A stretch of 64,000 bases of DNA from Labrys miyagiensis. GTDB taxonomy: Bacteria; Pseudomonadota; Alphaproteobacteria; Rhizobiales; Labraceae. The position numbers and the translations under genes are program-made. The notes below the pieces were generated by a model. That model saw only the letters and a program-made list of their open reading frames with translations, searched no databases and was not told the origin of the DNA. Below, piece after piece: positions 55,705-64,000 of this stretch (position 1 is its first letter; each line of letters opens with the position of its first letter). The stretch spans positions 1 through 64,000 of the forward strand of contig NZ_BSPC01000080.1 of assembly GCF_030160835.1 (NCBI RefSeq), in the 5' to 3' direction.

Positions 55705-55842
55705 ATGCGCTTGCACCTCCTCCTTGCCGCGACCTTGCTGCTGGTCACCAGTCCGGCCTTTTCAGGCGGGGCGGCGGAAGCGGCCGAACCCGCCGTGACC
55801 ATGGCCGTTGCCGGCCCGATGTCGGGGCCGAACAGAGCGTGA
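55705..55842 (+). pseudogene. N-terminal remnant of a LivJ/LivK-type binding-protein gene
   Basis: This 45-codon frame has a full signal peptide (MRLHLLLAATLLLVTSPAFS) and then the start of a LivK-like mature protein, VTMAVAGPMSGPNRA, matching VAGPITGPNAPF of livK just upstream. It then meets TGA, and the rest of the gene is missing; the convergent ccdA follows 15 bases later. It lies 125 bases after livK and is too short to work. It is probably the remnant of a duplicated or exchanged binding-protein gene cut off by the arrival of ccdA or by deletion. Confidence 0.75.
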
Positions 55843-55857
55843 GGCGGATTGTCTGCC

Positions 55858-56661
55858 TCATCCCAGCTTGCTCAGGATGGGAAAGGTGCTCTGCAGCCAG
55901 ATCGAGAAATCGGCCATGCCACCGGTGAGGAAGGCGAGGCCTGCGACGACCAGAAGGCCGCCCATCACCTTTTCCACCGTGCCGAGATGGGCGCGGAAGG
56001 CCCGCAGGAAGCGCATGAACGGGTTCATGGCGAAGGCGGCGACGACAAAGGGCAGACCAAGGCCAAGCGTATAGATCGCCAGCAGGAGAACGCCATAGCC
56101 CACGCTCGCCTGCCTGCCGGCGACTGCCAGCACCGTCGCCAGGACCGGACCGATGCAGGGCGTCCAGCCGAATGCAAAGGCGAGCCCCATGAGATAGGCG
56201 CCGAGGGGTCCTGGCGTGGCGCGGCTCTCGAAGCGGGCCTGACGGAACAGCACGGCGATACGGAACACGCCGAGGAAATGCAGGCCCATCGTGATGATGA
56301 TGATGCCGGCCAGCAGGGCAAAGGGGTCGACGGAGGTCGCCCAGCCCATCGGCAGCAGGCCGGCATTGGCGGCACCCACCAGCCACTGGGCAAGGAGCCT
56401 GCGGGCCGAGATCAGCAGCGAGCCCACCAGAGACGCTGTGGCTCCGAGCGAGATGAACACGGTGGCGAGCCCCGCCATGAAGACGAGCGCGGAGATCACG
56501 GCGCGCCGGCGCACGGTCCTGTCGATGGTCTCGCCTGAGATTTCGTCCAGCGTCGTGCCGGCAAGATAGGTCAGGTAAGGCGGTACCAGCGGCAGCACGC
56601 AGGGCGAAAGAAAGGAAAACAGCCCGGCAAGGAACACCCCGGGGACGGTAATATCGGCCAT
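55858..56661 (-). CDS. ccdA: cytochrome c biogenesis protein CcdA
   Basis: This 267-residue inner-membrane protein has six or seven helices and passes reducing power across the membrane for cytochrome c maturation or periplasmic thiol reduction. The redox Cys pair is visible in FLSPCVLPLVPPYL and GWTPCIGPVLATV. The ATG at 56661 is the first before the conserved start. It is transcribed alone and convergent with the binding-protein remnant. Its redox substrate (CcmG, ResA or DsbD-like) is not encoded in the window. Confidence 0.92.
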   Translation of the reverse strand: MADITVPGVFLAGLFSFLSPCVLPLVPPYLTYLAGTTLDEISGETIDRTVRRRAVISALVFMAGLATVFISLGATASLVGSLLISARRLLAQWLVGAANAGLLPMGWATSVDPFALLAGIIIITMGLHFLGVFRIAVLFRQARFESRATPGPLGAYLMGLAFAFGWTPCIGPVLATVLAVAGRQASVGYGVLLLAIYTLGLGLPFVVAAFAMNPFMRFLRAFRAHLGTVEKVMGGLLVVAGLAFLTGGMADFSIWLQSTFPILSKLG

Positions 56662-56822
56662 CGACTCATCCACTCTTACGCACCGGGCGCGGCACCGAAC
56701 ACTTTGCTCTAGCGCGCCGCGCACTCCCGCCCAAGTTGTTTCCGCCTTCCTCATCCTCTCGTGATCGGAAGTGATGTCGCAGCATTGACATTACAGGTCC
56801 TTTCACCACGGTAGGGCACCTG

Positions 56823-56859
56823 GAGCAAAGCGCGTTTAAGCGCAAACGCTGCTTTGCTC
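56823..56859. repeat. long imperfect hairpin upstream of the P1 peptidase gene
   Basis: GAGCAAAGC (56823-56831) pairs with GCTTTGCTC (56851-56859), and inside it GCGTTT (56832-56837) pairs with AAACGC (56844-56849), with one unpaired T and a 6-base loop. The word CTTTGCTC recurs at 56703. This is like the AAAGCG-rich intergenic repeats common in rhizobia. Role unknown. Confidence 0.6.
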
Positions 56860-56942
56860 TAACTCTTTGTTTCGACGCGTCTTTGCGATTCTTGCCGATG
56901 CCGTCAAATCGCAAAACGCTTTAGCAAGGTGGAGCCGGTCTC

Positions 56943-57926
56943 ATGCGAAATCTCATCACGGATGTGGCTGGAATCAAGGTGGGCAATGCGCAGGACGCGT
57001 CCCTCGCCTCCGGCACCACGGCGGTGATCTTCGACGAGCCGGCGGTCGCCGCCGTCGACGTGCGCGGCGGCGCGCCGGGCACACGCGAGACGGATCTTCT
57101 GGCCCTCGAACGCACGGTCGAGCATGTCGACGCCCTCGTCCTTTCCGGCGGCTCCGCCTTCGGGCTCGAGGCGGCGAGCGGTGTCACCGCCTGGCTCGCC
57201 GCGCAGGGCCGCGGCTTCCAGGTGGGTGACGCCCACGTGCCCATTGTACCCAGCGCGATCCTGTTCGACCTCATCAATGGCGGCAACAAGGATTGGGGCC
57301 GCTTTCCGCCCTATCGCGATCTCGGCTTCGAGGCTGCCTCGCAGGCCGGGCTCGATTTTGCGCTGGGCACCGCCGGCGCGGGCTTCGGCGCCACGACGGC
57401 GAGCTTCAAGGGCGGGCTCGGCTCGGCTTCGGCACTGTCAGGCCCCTACACTGTTGGCGCGCTCGTGGCCGTCAATGCGCTCGGCAATGTCACCATCGGC
57501 GAAGGCCCTCATTTCTGGGCGGCGCCCTATGAACGGGGTTCGGAATTCGGCGGCCTCGGCCTGCCGCATCCCTGGCCCGCCGACGCCCTGAAGCTGCGCT
57601 ACAAGGGCCAGCAGCCCGAGAACACCACCATTGCCATCGTCGCCACCGACGCGCGCCTGACCAAGGCGCAGGCGAGGCATTTGGCCGTGATGGCGCAGGA
57701 CGGTTTCGCCCGCGCTATCCACCCCGTCCACACCCCGTTCGATGGCGACACCGTCTTCGCGGCAGCGACGGGCCGGGTCGCAGTGGCGGAAGCGCCCGTC
57801 GATCTCATCTCCCTCGGCACGGAGGCAGCCCATGTGATGGCGCGCGCCTGTGCCCGCGCCGTCTACGAGGCGACTGCCCTGCCCTTCGCGCAGGCCCGGC
57901 CAAGCTGGCGGCAGCGTTTCGGATAA
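56943..57926 (+). CDS. P1-family (DmpA/BapA) aminopeptidase-like protein
   Basis: This 327-residue protein belongs to peptidase family P1, Ntn-type enzymes that cleave themselves to expose the nucleophile. The likely cleavage site is before Thr in ENTTIAIVATDARL, about residue 222; GSAFGLEAASG and GAGFGATTAS fit the family. Relatives release N-terminal L- or D-residues or beta-peptides. The ATG follows AAGGTGGAG. It is transcribed alone, after a gap of 280 bases with ccdA divergent, and ends at a REPIN-like element. Confidence 0.9.
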   Translation: MRNLITDVAGIKVGNAQDASLASGTTAVIFDEPAVAAVDVRGGAPGTRETDLLALERTVEHVDALVLSGGSAFGLEAASGVTAWLAAQGRGFQVGDAHVPIVPSAILFDLINGGNKDWGRFPPYRDLGFEAASQAGLDFALGTAGAGFGATTASFKGGLGSASALSGPYTVGALVAVNALGNVTIGEGPHFWAAPYERGSEFGGLGLPHPWPADALKLRYKGQQPENTTIAIVATDARLTKAQARHLAVMAQDGFARAIHPVHTPFDGDTVFAAATGRVAVAEAPVDLISLGTEAAHVMARACARAVYEATALPFAQARPSWRQRFG

Positions 57927-57927
57927 T

Positions 57928-58008
57928 CCGGATGCACTGGGATCCTGCCGTTCTTGCCCCGCAGCAGTTGCCGAGAGGGAAGAACGGGCAAGATGCCCGT
58001 GCACCCGG
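57928..58008. repeat. REPIN-like inverted repeat, family B
   Basis: The right arm (57983-58008, core GGGCAAGATGCCCGTGCACC) matches the right arm of the copy at 34898-34979 with one change. The left arm (57928-57952) is decayed. The spacer is 30 bases. It lies directly after the P1 peptidase stop. Confidence 0.85.
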
Positions 58009-58103
58009 AAACCACGCCCGCCCCCTGACTTCATGCGCTGATCGATTGCAATGCTCGCCCCGGTCTGGCAGGTAGAACTCGGCCTTTTTCAGCAGGATTG
58101 CCC

Positions 58104-58781
58104 ATGCCCCGCCCCATTGTCATCGCTCCTTCCATTCTCTCCGCGGACTTTGCGTCACTCGGCGCCGAGGTGCGGGCGATCGAGGACGCGGGCGCCGACT
58201 GGGTGCATTATGACGTCATGGACGGCCATTTCGTGCCGAACCTCACCATCGGGCCGGGCGTTGCGGCAGCCATCCGACCGCATGTGAAGACCAAGATCGA
58301 TACCCATCTGATGATCTCGCCCGCCGATCCCTATCTTGACGAGTTCGCCGAGGCCGGCTGCGATACCATCACCATTCATGCCGAGGCCGGCCCCCATCTG
58401 CACCGCTCGCTGCAGCACATCAGGAAGCTCGGCAAGCGCGCCGGCGTCGCCATCAACCCGGGCACCCCCCCCGACGTCGTCGACTATGTTCTCAATCTCG
58501 TCGATCTCATCCTGGTGATGACGGTCAACCCCGGTTTCGGCGGTCAGGCCTTCATTCCCGAGACGGTTGCCAAGATCGAGGCTATCCGGGCCAAGGTCGG
58601 CCATCGCGACATCGACATCGAAGTCGATGGCGGCATCACGCCCGAGACGGCCCCGCTCGTGGTCGCGGCAGGCGCCAATGCGCTGGTTGCGGGCTCCTTC
58701 GTCTTCCAGGGCGGGCCTTCGGCCTATGCCGCCAACATCGCGGCGATCCGCCGGGCGGCGCAGGCCGCGGCCAAGCGGTAG
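58104..58781 (+). CDS. rpe: ribulose-phosphate 3-epimerase
   Basis: This 225-residue TIM-barrel enzyme interconverts ribulose 5-phosphate and xylulose 5-phosphate in the pentose phosphate pathway. Metal and catalytic residues are in [28 protein letters not shown] and EVDGGI. The ATG at 58104 has AGGA six bases upstream; an earlier TTG is in frame. It lies between two REPIN-like elements, then purB. It would also handle pentulose phosphate from the ribitol pathway, if ribulose is phosphorylated. Confidence 0.96.
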   Translation: MPRPIVIAPSILSADFASLGAEVRAIEDAGADWVHYDVMDGHFVPNLTIGPGVAAAIRPHVKTKIDTHLMISPADPYLDEFAEAGCDTITIHAEAGPHLHRSLQHIRKLGKRAGVAINPGTPPDVVDYVLNLVDLILVMTVNPGFGGQAFIPETVAKIEAIRAKVGHRDIDIEVDGGITPETAPLVVAAGANALVAGSFVFQGGPSAYAANIAAIRRAAQAAAKR

Positions 58782-58787
58782 TCGGGG

Positions 58788-58857
58788 GGCGGGTCTTCAG
58801 ACCCGCCTGCAGCGCCACCCGAGCCGAGAAGGTGAAAGGCGGGTCTGAAGACCCGCC
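58788..58857. repeat. REPIN-like inverted repeat, family A
   Basis: Arms GGCGGGTCTTCAGACCCGCC (58788-58807) and its exact reverse complement (58838-58857) are 30 bases apart and identical with those at 16205-16279. It begins six bases after the rpe stop. Confidence 0.94.
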
Positions 58858-58942
58858 CCGTTCCCTTCCCACATATTTCTCGCAGATTCGGATACACTTT
58901 CGTGGCGATCCTGCCTAAAAGGGGCACGAAAGGGACCCTTCC

Positions 58943-60253
58943 ATGATCGCACGCTATAGCCGCCCCCAAATGGTCGCCATCTGGGCGGAACAGACCCGCT
59001 TCCGTATCTGGTTCGAGATCGAGGCGCATGCCACCGACAAGCTCGCCGAGCTTGGAGTGGTGCCCAAGGAAGCGGCGGCGAAGATCTGGGAGAAGGCCAG
59101 GGACGCCACTTTCGACGTCGCCCGCATCGATGAGATCGAGCGCGAGGTGAAGCATGACGTCATCGCCTTCCTCACGCATCTGGGCGAGATCGTTGGCCCG
59201 GAAGCGCGCTTCCTGCACCAGGGCATGACCTCCTCCGACGTGCTCGACACCTGCCTCGCCGTGCAGCTTTCGCGCGCCGCCGATATCCTGATCGCCGATG
59301 TCGATCAGGTGCTGGCGGCCCTCAAGAAGCGCGCCATCGAGCATAAATACACGCCGACCATCGGCCGCAGCCACGGCATCCATGCCGAGCCGGTGACCTT
59401 CGGCCTCAAGCTCGCCCAGGCCTATGCCGAGTTCACGCGCTCCCGCGAGCGCCTGGTCGCGGCACGCAAGGAGATCGCAACCTGCGCCATTTCCGGCGCC
59501 GTCGGCACCTTCGCCAATATCGATCCCCAGGTAGAAGAGCATGTCGCCGCCAAGATGGGCCTTGCCGTTGAGCCGGTCTCGACCCAGGTCATCCCGCGCG
59601 ACCGCCATGCGATGTTCTTCGCCACGCTCGGCGTGGTCGCCTCCTCGATCGAGCGTCTCGCCATCGAAATTCGCCATCTCCAGCGCACCGAGGTACTGGA
59701 AGCCGAGGAGTTCTTCTCCGAAGGGCAGAAGGGCTCTTCGGCCATGCCGCACAAGCGCAACCCCATCCTCACCGAGAACCTCACGGGCCTGGCGCGCATC
59801 GTGCGCTCGGCCGTGACGCCGGCCCTGGAGAATGTGGCGCTCTGGCATGAGCGCGACATCTCGCACTCGTCGGTCGAGCGCATGATCGGCCCGGACGCCA
59901 CCATCACGCTGGACTTCGCGCTCGCCCGCCTCGCCGGCGTGATCGACAAGTTGCTGATCTATCCCGCCAATATGCGCAAGAATCTCGACCGCCTTGGCGG
60001 CCTGCACAATTCGCAACGCGTGCTGCTCGCCCTCACCCAGGCGAGCGCCAGCCGCGAGGATTCCTATCGCCTGGTGCAGCGCAACGCCATGAAGGTCTGG
60101 CGCGGCGAAGGCGATTTCCTCGCCTTCCTCAAGGCCGATCCGGACGTTTCAGCCAAGCTGTCCGATGCGACGCTCGAAGCCATGTTCGACGAAGGCTACC
60201 ACTTCAAGCATGTCGACACGATCTTCGAGCGCGTGTTCGGCAAGGATGCCTGA
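58943..60253 (+). CDS. purB: adenylosuccinate lyase
   Basis: This 436-residue cytosolic homotetrameric enzyme of the fumarase/aspartase superfamily cleaves SAICAR and adenylosuccinate in purine synthesis. The signature [10 protein letters not shown] is at about residues 265-274, and [16 protein letters not shown] and [15 protein letters not shown] are conserved. The flexible loop Ser is in KGSSAMPHK. The ATG follows AGGGACCC. purC lies 2.4 kb downstream on the same strand, with four unrelated features between. Confidence 0.97.
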   Translation: MIARYSRPQMVAIWAEQTRFRIWFEIEAHATDKLAELGVVPKEAAAKIWEKARDATFDVARIDEIEREVKHDVIAFLTHLGEIVGPEARFLHQGMTSSDVLDTCLAVQLSRAADILIADVDQVLAALKKRAIEHKYTPTIGRSHGIHAEPVTFGLKLAQAYAEFTRSRERLVAARKEIATCAISGAVGTFANIDPQVEEHVAAKMGLAVEPVSTQVIPRDRHAMFFATLGVVASSIERLAIEIRHLQRTEVLEAEEFFSEGQKGSSAMPHKRNPILTENLTGLARIVRSAVTPALENVALWHERDISHSSVERMIGPDATITLDFALARLAGVIDKLLIYPANMRKNLDRLGGLHNSQRVLLALTQASASREDSYRLVQRNAMKVWRGEGDFLAFLKADPDVSAKLSDATLEAMFDEGYHFKHVDTIFERVFGKDA

Positions 60254-60433
60254 AGGCGGACGCCGGGCCCGGGCGTACCGCAAATGTGTGGAATCAGGCC
60301 AGCGAGAAAACAAAGAACTGGTTCAGATCGACTGGCAGGGCAATAAAATAGAAACATAGCCCTGAGTCGGGGCCTGACGGGCCTCTCGCGTGCACGTGGA
60401 AACAGTGCCCACTCAATCTGACGGGAGTTTCAC

Positions 60434-60997
60434 ATGCGCATCTCCGACACCGACATCCTGATCGTGCCGGGCCTGGGCAATTCGCCGCCGGAACATTGGC
60501 AATCGCGCTGGCAGGCCAAGCTCTCGACGGCGCGGCGCGTCATGCAGGACGACTGGCAGCAGCCGCGGCGCGAAGCCTGGGTCAACCGGCTGGTGGAGGA
60601 TGTGCAGGCCTCGAGCCGCCCGGCGATCATCATCGCCCATTCCATCGGCGTGATCACCACCGTCTTCGCCGCCGAGCAGATCCGAGGCCATGTCATCGGC
60701 GCGATGCTGGTGGCGCCCTCCGACTGGGACAAGCCGGATCTCATTCCAGGCTACGATCTCGACTTCACCCCCATCCCGATGACGGCCCTGCCTTTCCCGT
60801 CGCTGCTCGTCGCCAGCCAGAACGATGCCTATTGCGACATCAACCGAGCCAGCTCCTTTGCCGAGGCCTGGGGCAGCGAGTTCGTGGACGCCGGCGACGC
60901 CGGCCACATCAATGTGGAGTCCGGCCACGGCCCCTGGCCGGAAGGCCTGCTGCGCCTGGCGAGCTTCCTGTCGAAGCTGAAGCTGGGAACGCAGTAG
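60434..60997 (+). CDS. RBBP9/YdeN-family alpha/beta hydrolase
   Basis: This 187-residue serine hydrolase has nucleophile Ser in AHSIGV (about residue 73), a conserved N-terminal VPGLGNSPPEHWQSRW and the catalytic His in AGHINVESGHG; Asp is likely in ASQNDAYCD. The family includes human RBBP9, a serine hydrolase with aminopeptidase-type activity. Physiological substrate unknown. The ATG follows CGGGAG. A REPIN-like element begins right after its stop. Confidence 0.9.
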   Translation: MRISDTDILIVPGLGNSPPEHWQSRWQAKLSTARRVMQDDWQQPRREAWVNRLVEDVQASSRPAIIIAHSIGVITTVFAAEQIRGHVIGAMLVAPSDWDKPDLIPGYDLDFTPIPMTALPFPSLLVASQNDAYCDINRASSFAEAWGSEFVDAGDAGHINVESGHGPWPEGLLRLASFLSKLKLGTQ

Positions 60998-61083
60998 AGC
61001 CAGGGATCGCAGGCATCCCTGGCTGCTCTTGGAAATGCGGCGCCCGTGGAGAGGAAGCAGGCAGGGATGCCTGCGATCCCAGG
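60998..61083. repeat. REPIN-like inverted repeat, family D
   Basis: Arms at about 60999-61026 (core GGGATCGCAGGCATCCCTGG) and 61055-61083 are inverted copies separated by 28 bases, with a few differences. It lies between the convergent RBBP9-like and HpcH/HpaI genes and may help end both transcripts. Confidence 0.9.
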
Positions 61084-61084
61084 A

Positions 61085-61879
61085 TTAATACTGCGCCTGC
61101 ACCGGACCTGAATGGCCCCGCGCGGTCTTCAGCGCTGCCTGCGCGCCGGCAGTCAGGAAGGCCCAGTCCGACCCCACCGCCATGATGTCGAAGCCGAGGG
61201 CGGCGTTGCGGGCAGCGGCCTCGCCGCCGCTGCAGAAGATGGCGGTGAGCTTGTTGCGGGCCTTGGCGGCGGCAAGCAGCCGCCTCATCACCGCCACCGC
61301 TTCCGGCAACTGGTGGTCGAGCTTCTCGCCGCGACTGAGGCTGATGGAAAGATCGCTCGGGCCAACGAAGACGCCATCAAGGCCGGGAACGTCGAGGATC
61401 TCCTCCATCGCATCCGCCGCCTGCTGGGTCTCGATCATGGCAAGGGCGATGATCTGGTCGTTGGCGCTGGTGCGATAGCTCTCGGCATCGAGGCCATAAA
61501 GGGCGAGCCCCCTGGTGCCGCCCCAGCTGCGTCCGCCCACGGGCGGATATTTCAGGGTGTCGACCAGCTTGCGGGCATCCTCGACACTGTTGATCATCGG
61601 CAGGATGGCGAGTTCTGCGCCGAGATCATAGAGACGAGCCGCATCGCCGAAGCCCTCGAGGCCGACGCGCACACCGGCCGGCTTGCCGGCAAGATGGCTG
61701 GCCGTAATGGCATCGCGCGCCTCGGCGAAGGAGGCTTCGCCATGCTGGAGATCGAGGATGACGGCATCGAAGCCTGCCCGCCCCAGGGCCTCGGCCATGC
61801 GCGGATAGGCCGAAGCCATCCACCCAGCGAAGATCTTCTCGCCTCGTGCAAGGCGATTGCGCAGGGTAGGGCTTGTCAT
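61085..61879 (-). CDS. HpcH/HpaI-family aldolase/citrate lyase
   Basis: This 264-residue class II pyruvate aldolase cleaves 2-keto-4-hydroxy acids (for example 2,4-dihydroxyhept-2-ene-1,7-dioate) to pyruvate and an aldehyde. LDLQHGEASFAEARD (His base), VGLEGFGDAARLYDLGAE (Arg in VRVG), MIETQQAADAMEEIL (metal Glu) and FVGPSDLSISL (metal Asp) are in place. The ATG at 61879 has GGA at weak spacing; an in-frame ATG 39 bases upstream adds residues not seen in the family. It is convergent with the RBBP9-like gene. Confidence 0.9.
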   Translation of the reverse strand: MTSPTLRNRLARGEKIFAGWMASAYPRMAEALGRAGFDAVILDLQHGEASFAEARDAITASHLAGKPAGVRVGLEGFGDAARLYDLGAELAILPMINSVEDARKLVDTLKYPPVGGRSWGGTRGLALYGLDAESYRTSANDQIIALAMIETQQAADAMEEILDVPGLDGVFVGPSDLSISLSRGEKLDHQLPEAVAVMRRLLAAAKARNKLTAIFCSGGEAAARNAALGFDIMAVGSDWAFLTAGAQAALKTARGHSGPVQAQY

Positions 61880-61988
61880 GGCGATATCCGATCGATCAAA
61901 GGCAAGGACCGCAAACAAAAGCGGCGCCCGTGAATAGAGCGCCGCTTGCCGGTATTGGCAAGATAGGGCGCGAAAATGCGCCCTGGGA

Positions 61989-62312
61989 TCAGACGCCGCT
62001 CTGGACTTCCTGAATCGCGCGCCCGAGCATCTCGGTCAAGACCTGGCGAACCTGCGGCTCGCTCATGCTCAGATTGGCGGCAGCGAAGTCGGCAAGAACC
62101 TTGCGCACCACGTCATGGTCGCCGGCTTCCTCGAAGTCCGACATGACCACAGATTTGGCATAGGCGCTAGCGTCCTCGCCCGACAGGCCGAGCTTCTCGG
62201 CGGCCCACAGGCCGAGCAGCCTGTTGCTGCGAGCCGTCGCCTTGAAGCGGAGATCCTCGTCATGGGCAAACTTCTTCTCGAAGGCCTCTTCCCGCTTGTC
62301 AAACGTGGTCAT
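61989..62312 (-). CDS. F1-ATPase inhibitory zeta subunit (DUF1476)
   Basis: This 107-residue helical protein is of the DUF1476 family, which in Paracoccus and other alphaproteobacteria is the zeta subunit that inserts its N-terminal helix into F1 to block ATP hydrolysis. The N-terminus MTTFDKREEAFEKKFAHDED and FKATARSNRLLGLWAAEKLG are typical. Its inhibitory strength varies between species, so inhibition here is likely but unproven. The gene is divergent from purC, a neighbour often seen in alphaproteobacteria. Confidence 0.92.
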   Translation of the reverse strand: MTTFDKREEAFEKKFAHDEDLRFKATARSNRLLGLWAAEKLGLSGEDASAYAKSVVMSDFEEAGDHDVVRKVLADFAAANLSMSEPQVRQVLTEMLGRAIQEVQSGV

Positions 62313-62668
62313 TGAGTTATTTCCTGTTCAGCTACCGGTTTTTCTTGAAGCGCCGGCCATGCCTGTTGCATATAGGCGCGCAATCCCCAAATCAAATTAA
62401 GCTGCCGTAACGCCCTCCTCCCAGGGTCGCATCCGGCATTTCGAAAATACACCGATGCCCGGTGCACAAGCAAATGCACTTTGGCAGGATTCGTGGTTCC
62501 AGACCGGTTCACACCGTGGCGCGCATTGTGCGCAGGGCTGTGATCGGGTAGGTTGGCGAAGTCTCCGGTTTGCCGTCGCAAGCCGAATCGCCAATTGCGC
62601 CGGCCACGGATCGCATTTCCAGGAGCCCTGGCACGTTGACGGATTTTCTCAAACCACGGTACATCCCG
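62313..62668. promoter_or_regulatory. divergent promoter region of zeta and purC
   Basis: The leftward strand has TTGATT (62395-62390) and TATATG (62374-62369), 15 bases apart, a possible promoter for the zeta gene. An inverted repeat GTGCA (62462-62466) / TGCAC (62475-62479) lies toward purC. No small gene or known riboswitch is seen. Confidence 0.35.
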
Positions 62669-63433
62669 ATGAACCGCCGCCGCCGCATCTACGAAGGCAA
62701 GGCGAAGGTCCTCTATGAAGGTCCTGAGCCCGGCACCCTGATCCAGCATTTCAAAGACGACGCCACCGCTTTCAACAGCAAGAAGCATGCGATCATTGAC
62801 GGCAAGGGCGTCCTCAACAACCGCATATCCGAATATCTGTTCCAGAACCTGAATGATATCGGCGTGCCCACGCATTTCATTCGCCGGCTGAACATGCGCG
62901 AGCAGCTCATCCGCGAGGTCGAGATCATTCCGCTCGAAGTCGTGGTGCGCAATGTCGCCGCGGGCTCGATCTCCACGCGCCTCGGCCTGGAGGAAGGCAC
63001 GCAGCTGCCCCGCTCGATCGTGGAGTTCTATTACAAGAACGACGCGCTCAGCGATCCCATGGTCTCGGAAGAACACATCACGGCCTTCGGCTGGGCGAGC
63101 CCTCCGGAACTCGATGACATCATGGCGCTGGCCATTCGCGTCAACGACTTCCTGTCCGGCCTCTTCCTCGGCGTCGGGATCCGCCTGGTCGACTTCAAGA
63201 TCGAATGCGGCCGCCTGTGGGAGAACGAGATGATGCGCATCGTCCTTGCCGACGAGATCTCGCCCGACTCCTGCCGCCTGTGGGACATCAAGTCGAACGA
63301 CAAGCTCGACAAGGATCGTTTCCGCCGCGACATGGGCGGCCTCGTGGAAGCCTACACCGAAGTGGCGCGCCGTCTCGGCATCATGAACGAGATGGAAAAC
63401 ATAAGTGTGAAGGGCCCCAAGCTGGTCCAGTGA
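62669..63433 (+). CDS. purC: phosphoribosylaminoimidazole-succinocarboxamide synthase
   Basis: This 254-residue enzyme joins aspartate to CAIR with ATP in purine synthesis, one step before PurB. Family marks are [13 protein letters not shown] at the N-terminus, [10 protein letters not shown] and [17 protein letters not shown] (cut to [14 protein letters not shown]), and [13 protein letters not shown]. The ATG at 62669 begins the conserved N-terminus; the frame is open for a further 33 codons upstream without conservation. The usual followers purS, purQ and purL are not next; a terminator and a lipoprotein gene follow instead. Confidence 0.97.
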   Translation: MNRRRRIYEGKAKVLYEGPEPGTLIQHFKDDATAFNSKKHAIIDGKGVLNNRISEYLFQNLNDIGVPTHFIRRLNMREQLIREVEIIPLEVVVRNVAAGSISTRLGLEEGTQLPRSIVEFYYKNDALSDPMVSEEHITAFGWASPPELDDIMALAIRVNDFLSGLFLGVGIRLVDFKIECGRLWENEMMRIVLADEISPDSCRLWDIKSNDKLDKDRFRRDMGGLVEAYTEVARRLGIMNEMENISVKGPKLVQ

Positions 63434-63460
63434 CCCGTTAGGGTGTAAATATTGAAAAGG

Positions 63461-63492
63461 GGGCTCGCGCTGGAAGGCGTCGAGCCCTTTTT
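63461..63492 (+). terminator. rho-independent terminator of purC
   Basis: GGGCTCG (63461-63467) pairs with CGAGCCC (63481-63487), with three more inner pairs (CGC/GCG), followed by five T residues (63488-63492). Confidence 0.9.
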
Positions 63493-63540
63493 GTTAAGCA
63501 GGCTCTGAAAGAGTACAGCGTGGTTTACAAGGAAGAGCCT

Positions 63541-64000
63541 GTGTCGAAACAAGCGCCTGCTCCATGGAAGCGTCAGCTGCTTGCCGGCAGCCTGCTTGGC
63601 GTTGTGCTGACGGCCCTCGCAGGCTGCGCCTATTGGAATTTGTGGGATGGCGATCCCGCAGTCTCGCTGCCGGACTCCAGCAAGTGGGTCGTGCTGCCCA
63701 TGCGCTCCTTCGTGTCCCGCGACGACATCACGGTCGAAGGCATGCAGTTGTGCACCATGCGCCAATGCGGCTACGATGCGACGATCGAGCGTTTCACGGT
63801 GACGGGACGGGATGCGGCGATCTGGGAAAAGGCCCTCACCGAGCCTCGCCAACTCGCCGCCCTGGTCGGCAAGCCCTACCCCAAGAGCGTCCTGCCCAAG
63901 CCCGAGGTCAGTGCCGAGCCGTTCACCGCTGGCAAATGGACCGGCATCGAGCTTGCCATGACCGGCGGCAAGAAGGCGCATCACTTCAACTCATTCGTCG
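63541..64000 (+). CDS. hypothetical lipoprotein, incomplete at the window edge
   Basis: A frame of 153 codons is open to the right edge. It starts at a GTG preceded by AAGGAAGAG, encodes a basic start and hydrophobic stretch (LLAGSLLGVVLTALAGC) ending in a lipobox LAGC, and continues SLPDSSKWVVLPMRSFVSRDD. It contains two Cys close together (QLCTMRQCGYD). I do not recognise the family. It follows the purC terminator, so it has its own promoter or is the first gene of another operon. Confidence 0.7.
   Translation, partial: MSKQAPAPWKRQLLAGSLLGVVLTALAGCAYWNLWDGDPAVSLPDSSKWVVLPMRSFVSRDDITVEGMQLCTMRQCGYDATIERFTVTGRDAAIWEKALTEPRQLAALVGKPYPKSVLPKPEVSAEPFTAGKWTGIELAMTGGKKAHHFNSFV

Overview
The window is high-GC, densely coded DNA, almost certainly from an alphaproteobacterium of the order Hyphomicrobiales (Rhizobiales). 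The order-level assignment is inferred from gene families: an F1-ATPase zeta-subunit gene beside purC, a DUF930 secreted protein, an ExoD protein, an Anbu proteasome homologue with its ATP-grasp/Alpha-E/transglutaminase partners, a ribitol-dehydrogenase sugar operon and a liv operon carrying a small extra membrane gene. I found no rRNA, tRNA, CRISPR array, prophage or insertion sequence, so this reads as a chromosomal segment.

Layout. 0.1-7.5 kb: housekeeping genes (gpt, CinA-like, mrp, a 2OG-Fe(II) oxygenase, map, radC) and a TetR-controlled NmrA/DUF1772 pair. 7.6-12.7 kb: pentitol operon on the minus strand (AraC regulator, periplasmic binding protein, ABC ATPase, permease, ribitol 2-dehydrogenase). 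12.9-17.4 kb: a tightly overlapping four-gene operon, telA / binding-protein-vWA fusion / xpaC / second binding-protein-like gene, with no permease; this is the best candidate for an undescribed system. 17.5-18.9 kb: DeoR regulator divergent from nudK over an array of five operator-like octamers. 19.8-21.8 kb: medium-chain dehydrogenase divergent from a LysR gene. 22.1-25.4 kb: ATP-grasp / Alpha-E / transglutaminase trio, whose usual partner Anbu lies at 36.8 kb. 26.5-36.7 kb: a catabolic block (SMP-30 lactonase, FAD oxidase, arginine-deiminase-fold hydrolase, M20 amidohydrolase) divergent from a GcvA-type LysR gene, followed by a polyamine-type ABC importer; a 13-base site is shared by the two promoter regions. 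36.8-39.8 kb: Anbu, DoxX, DUF930, ExoD. 40.0-49.5 kb: molybdenum hydroxylase cluster of form II CO-dehydrogenase type (S, L, M subunits, MoxR, CoxE, split XdhC, MoeA-like/MocA fusion) with a macro-domain gene embedded. 49.9-55.6 kb: liv branched-chain amino acid importer with its own binding protein and a strong terminator. 55.7-64 kb: remnant of a second binding-protein gene, ccdA, a P1 peptidase, rpe, purB, a small hydrolase, an HpcH/HpaI aldolase, the zeta subunit, purC and a lipoprotein gene that runs off the right edge.

Many gaps carry REPIN-like elements: two short hairpins in inverted orientation about 30 bases apart. At least four unrelated sequence families share this architecture, and one copy lies inside a coding sequence. 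Several divergent promoters have readable operator arrays.
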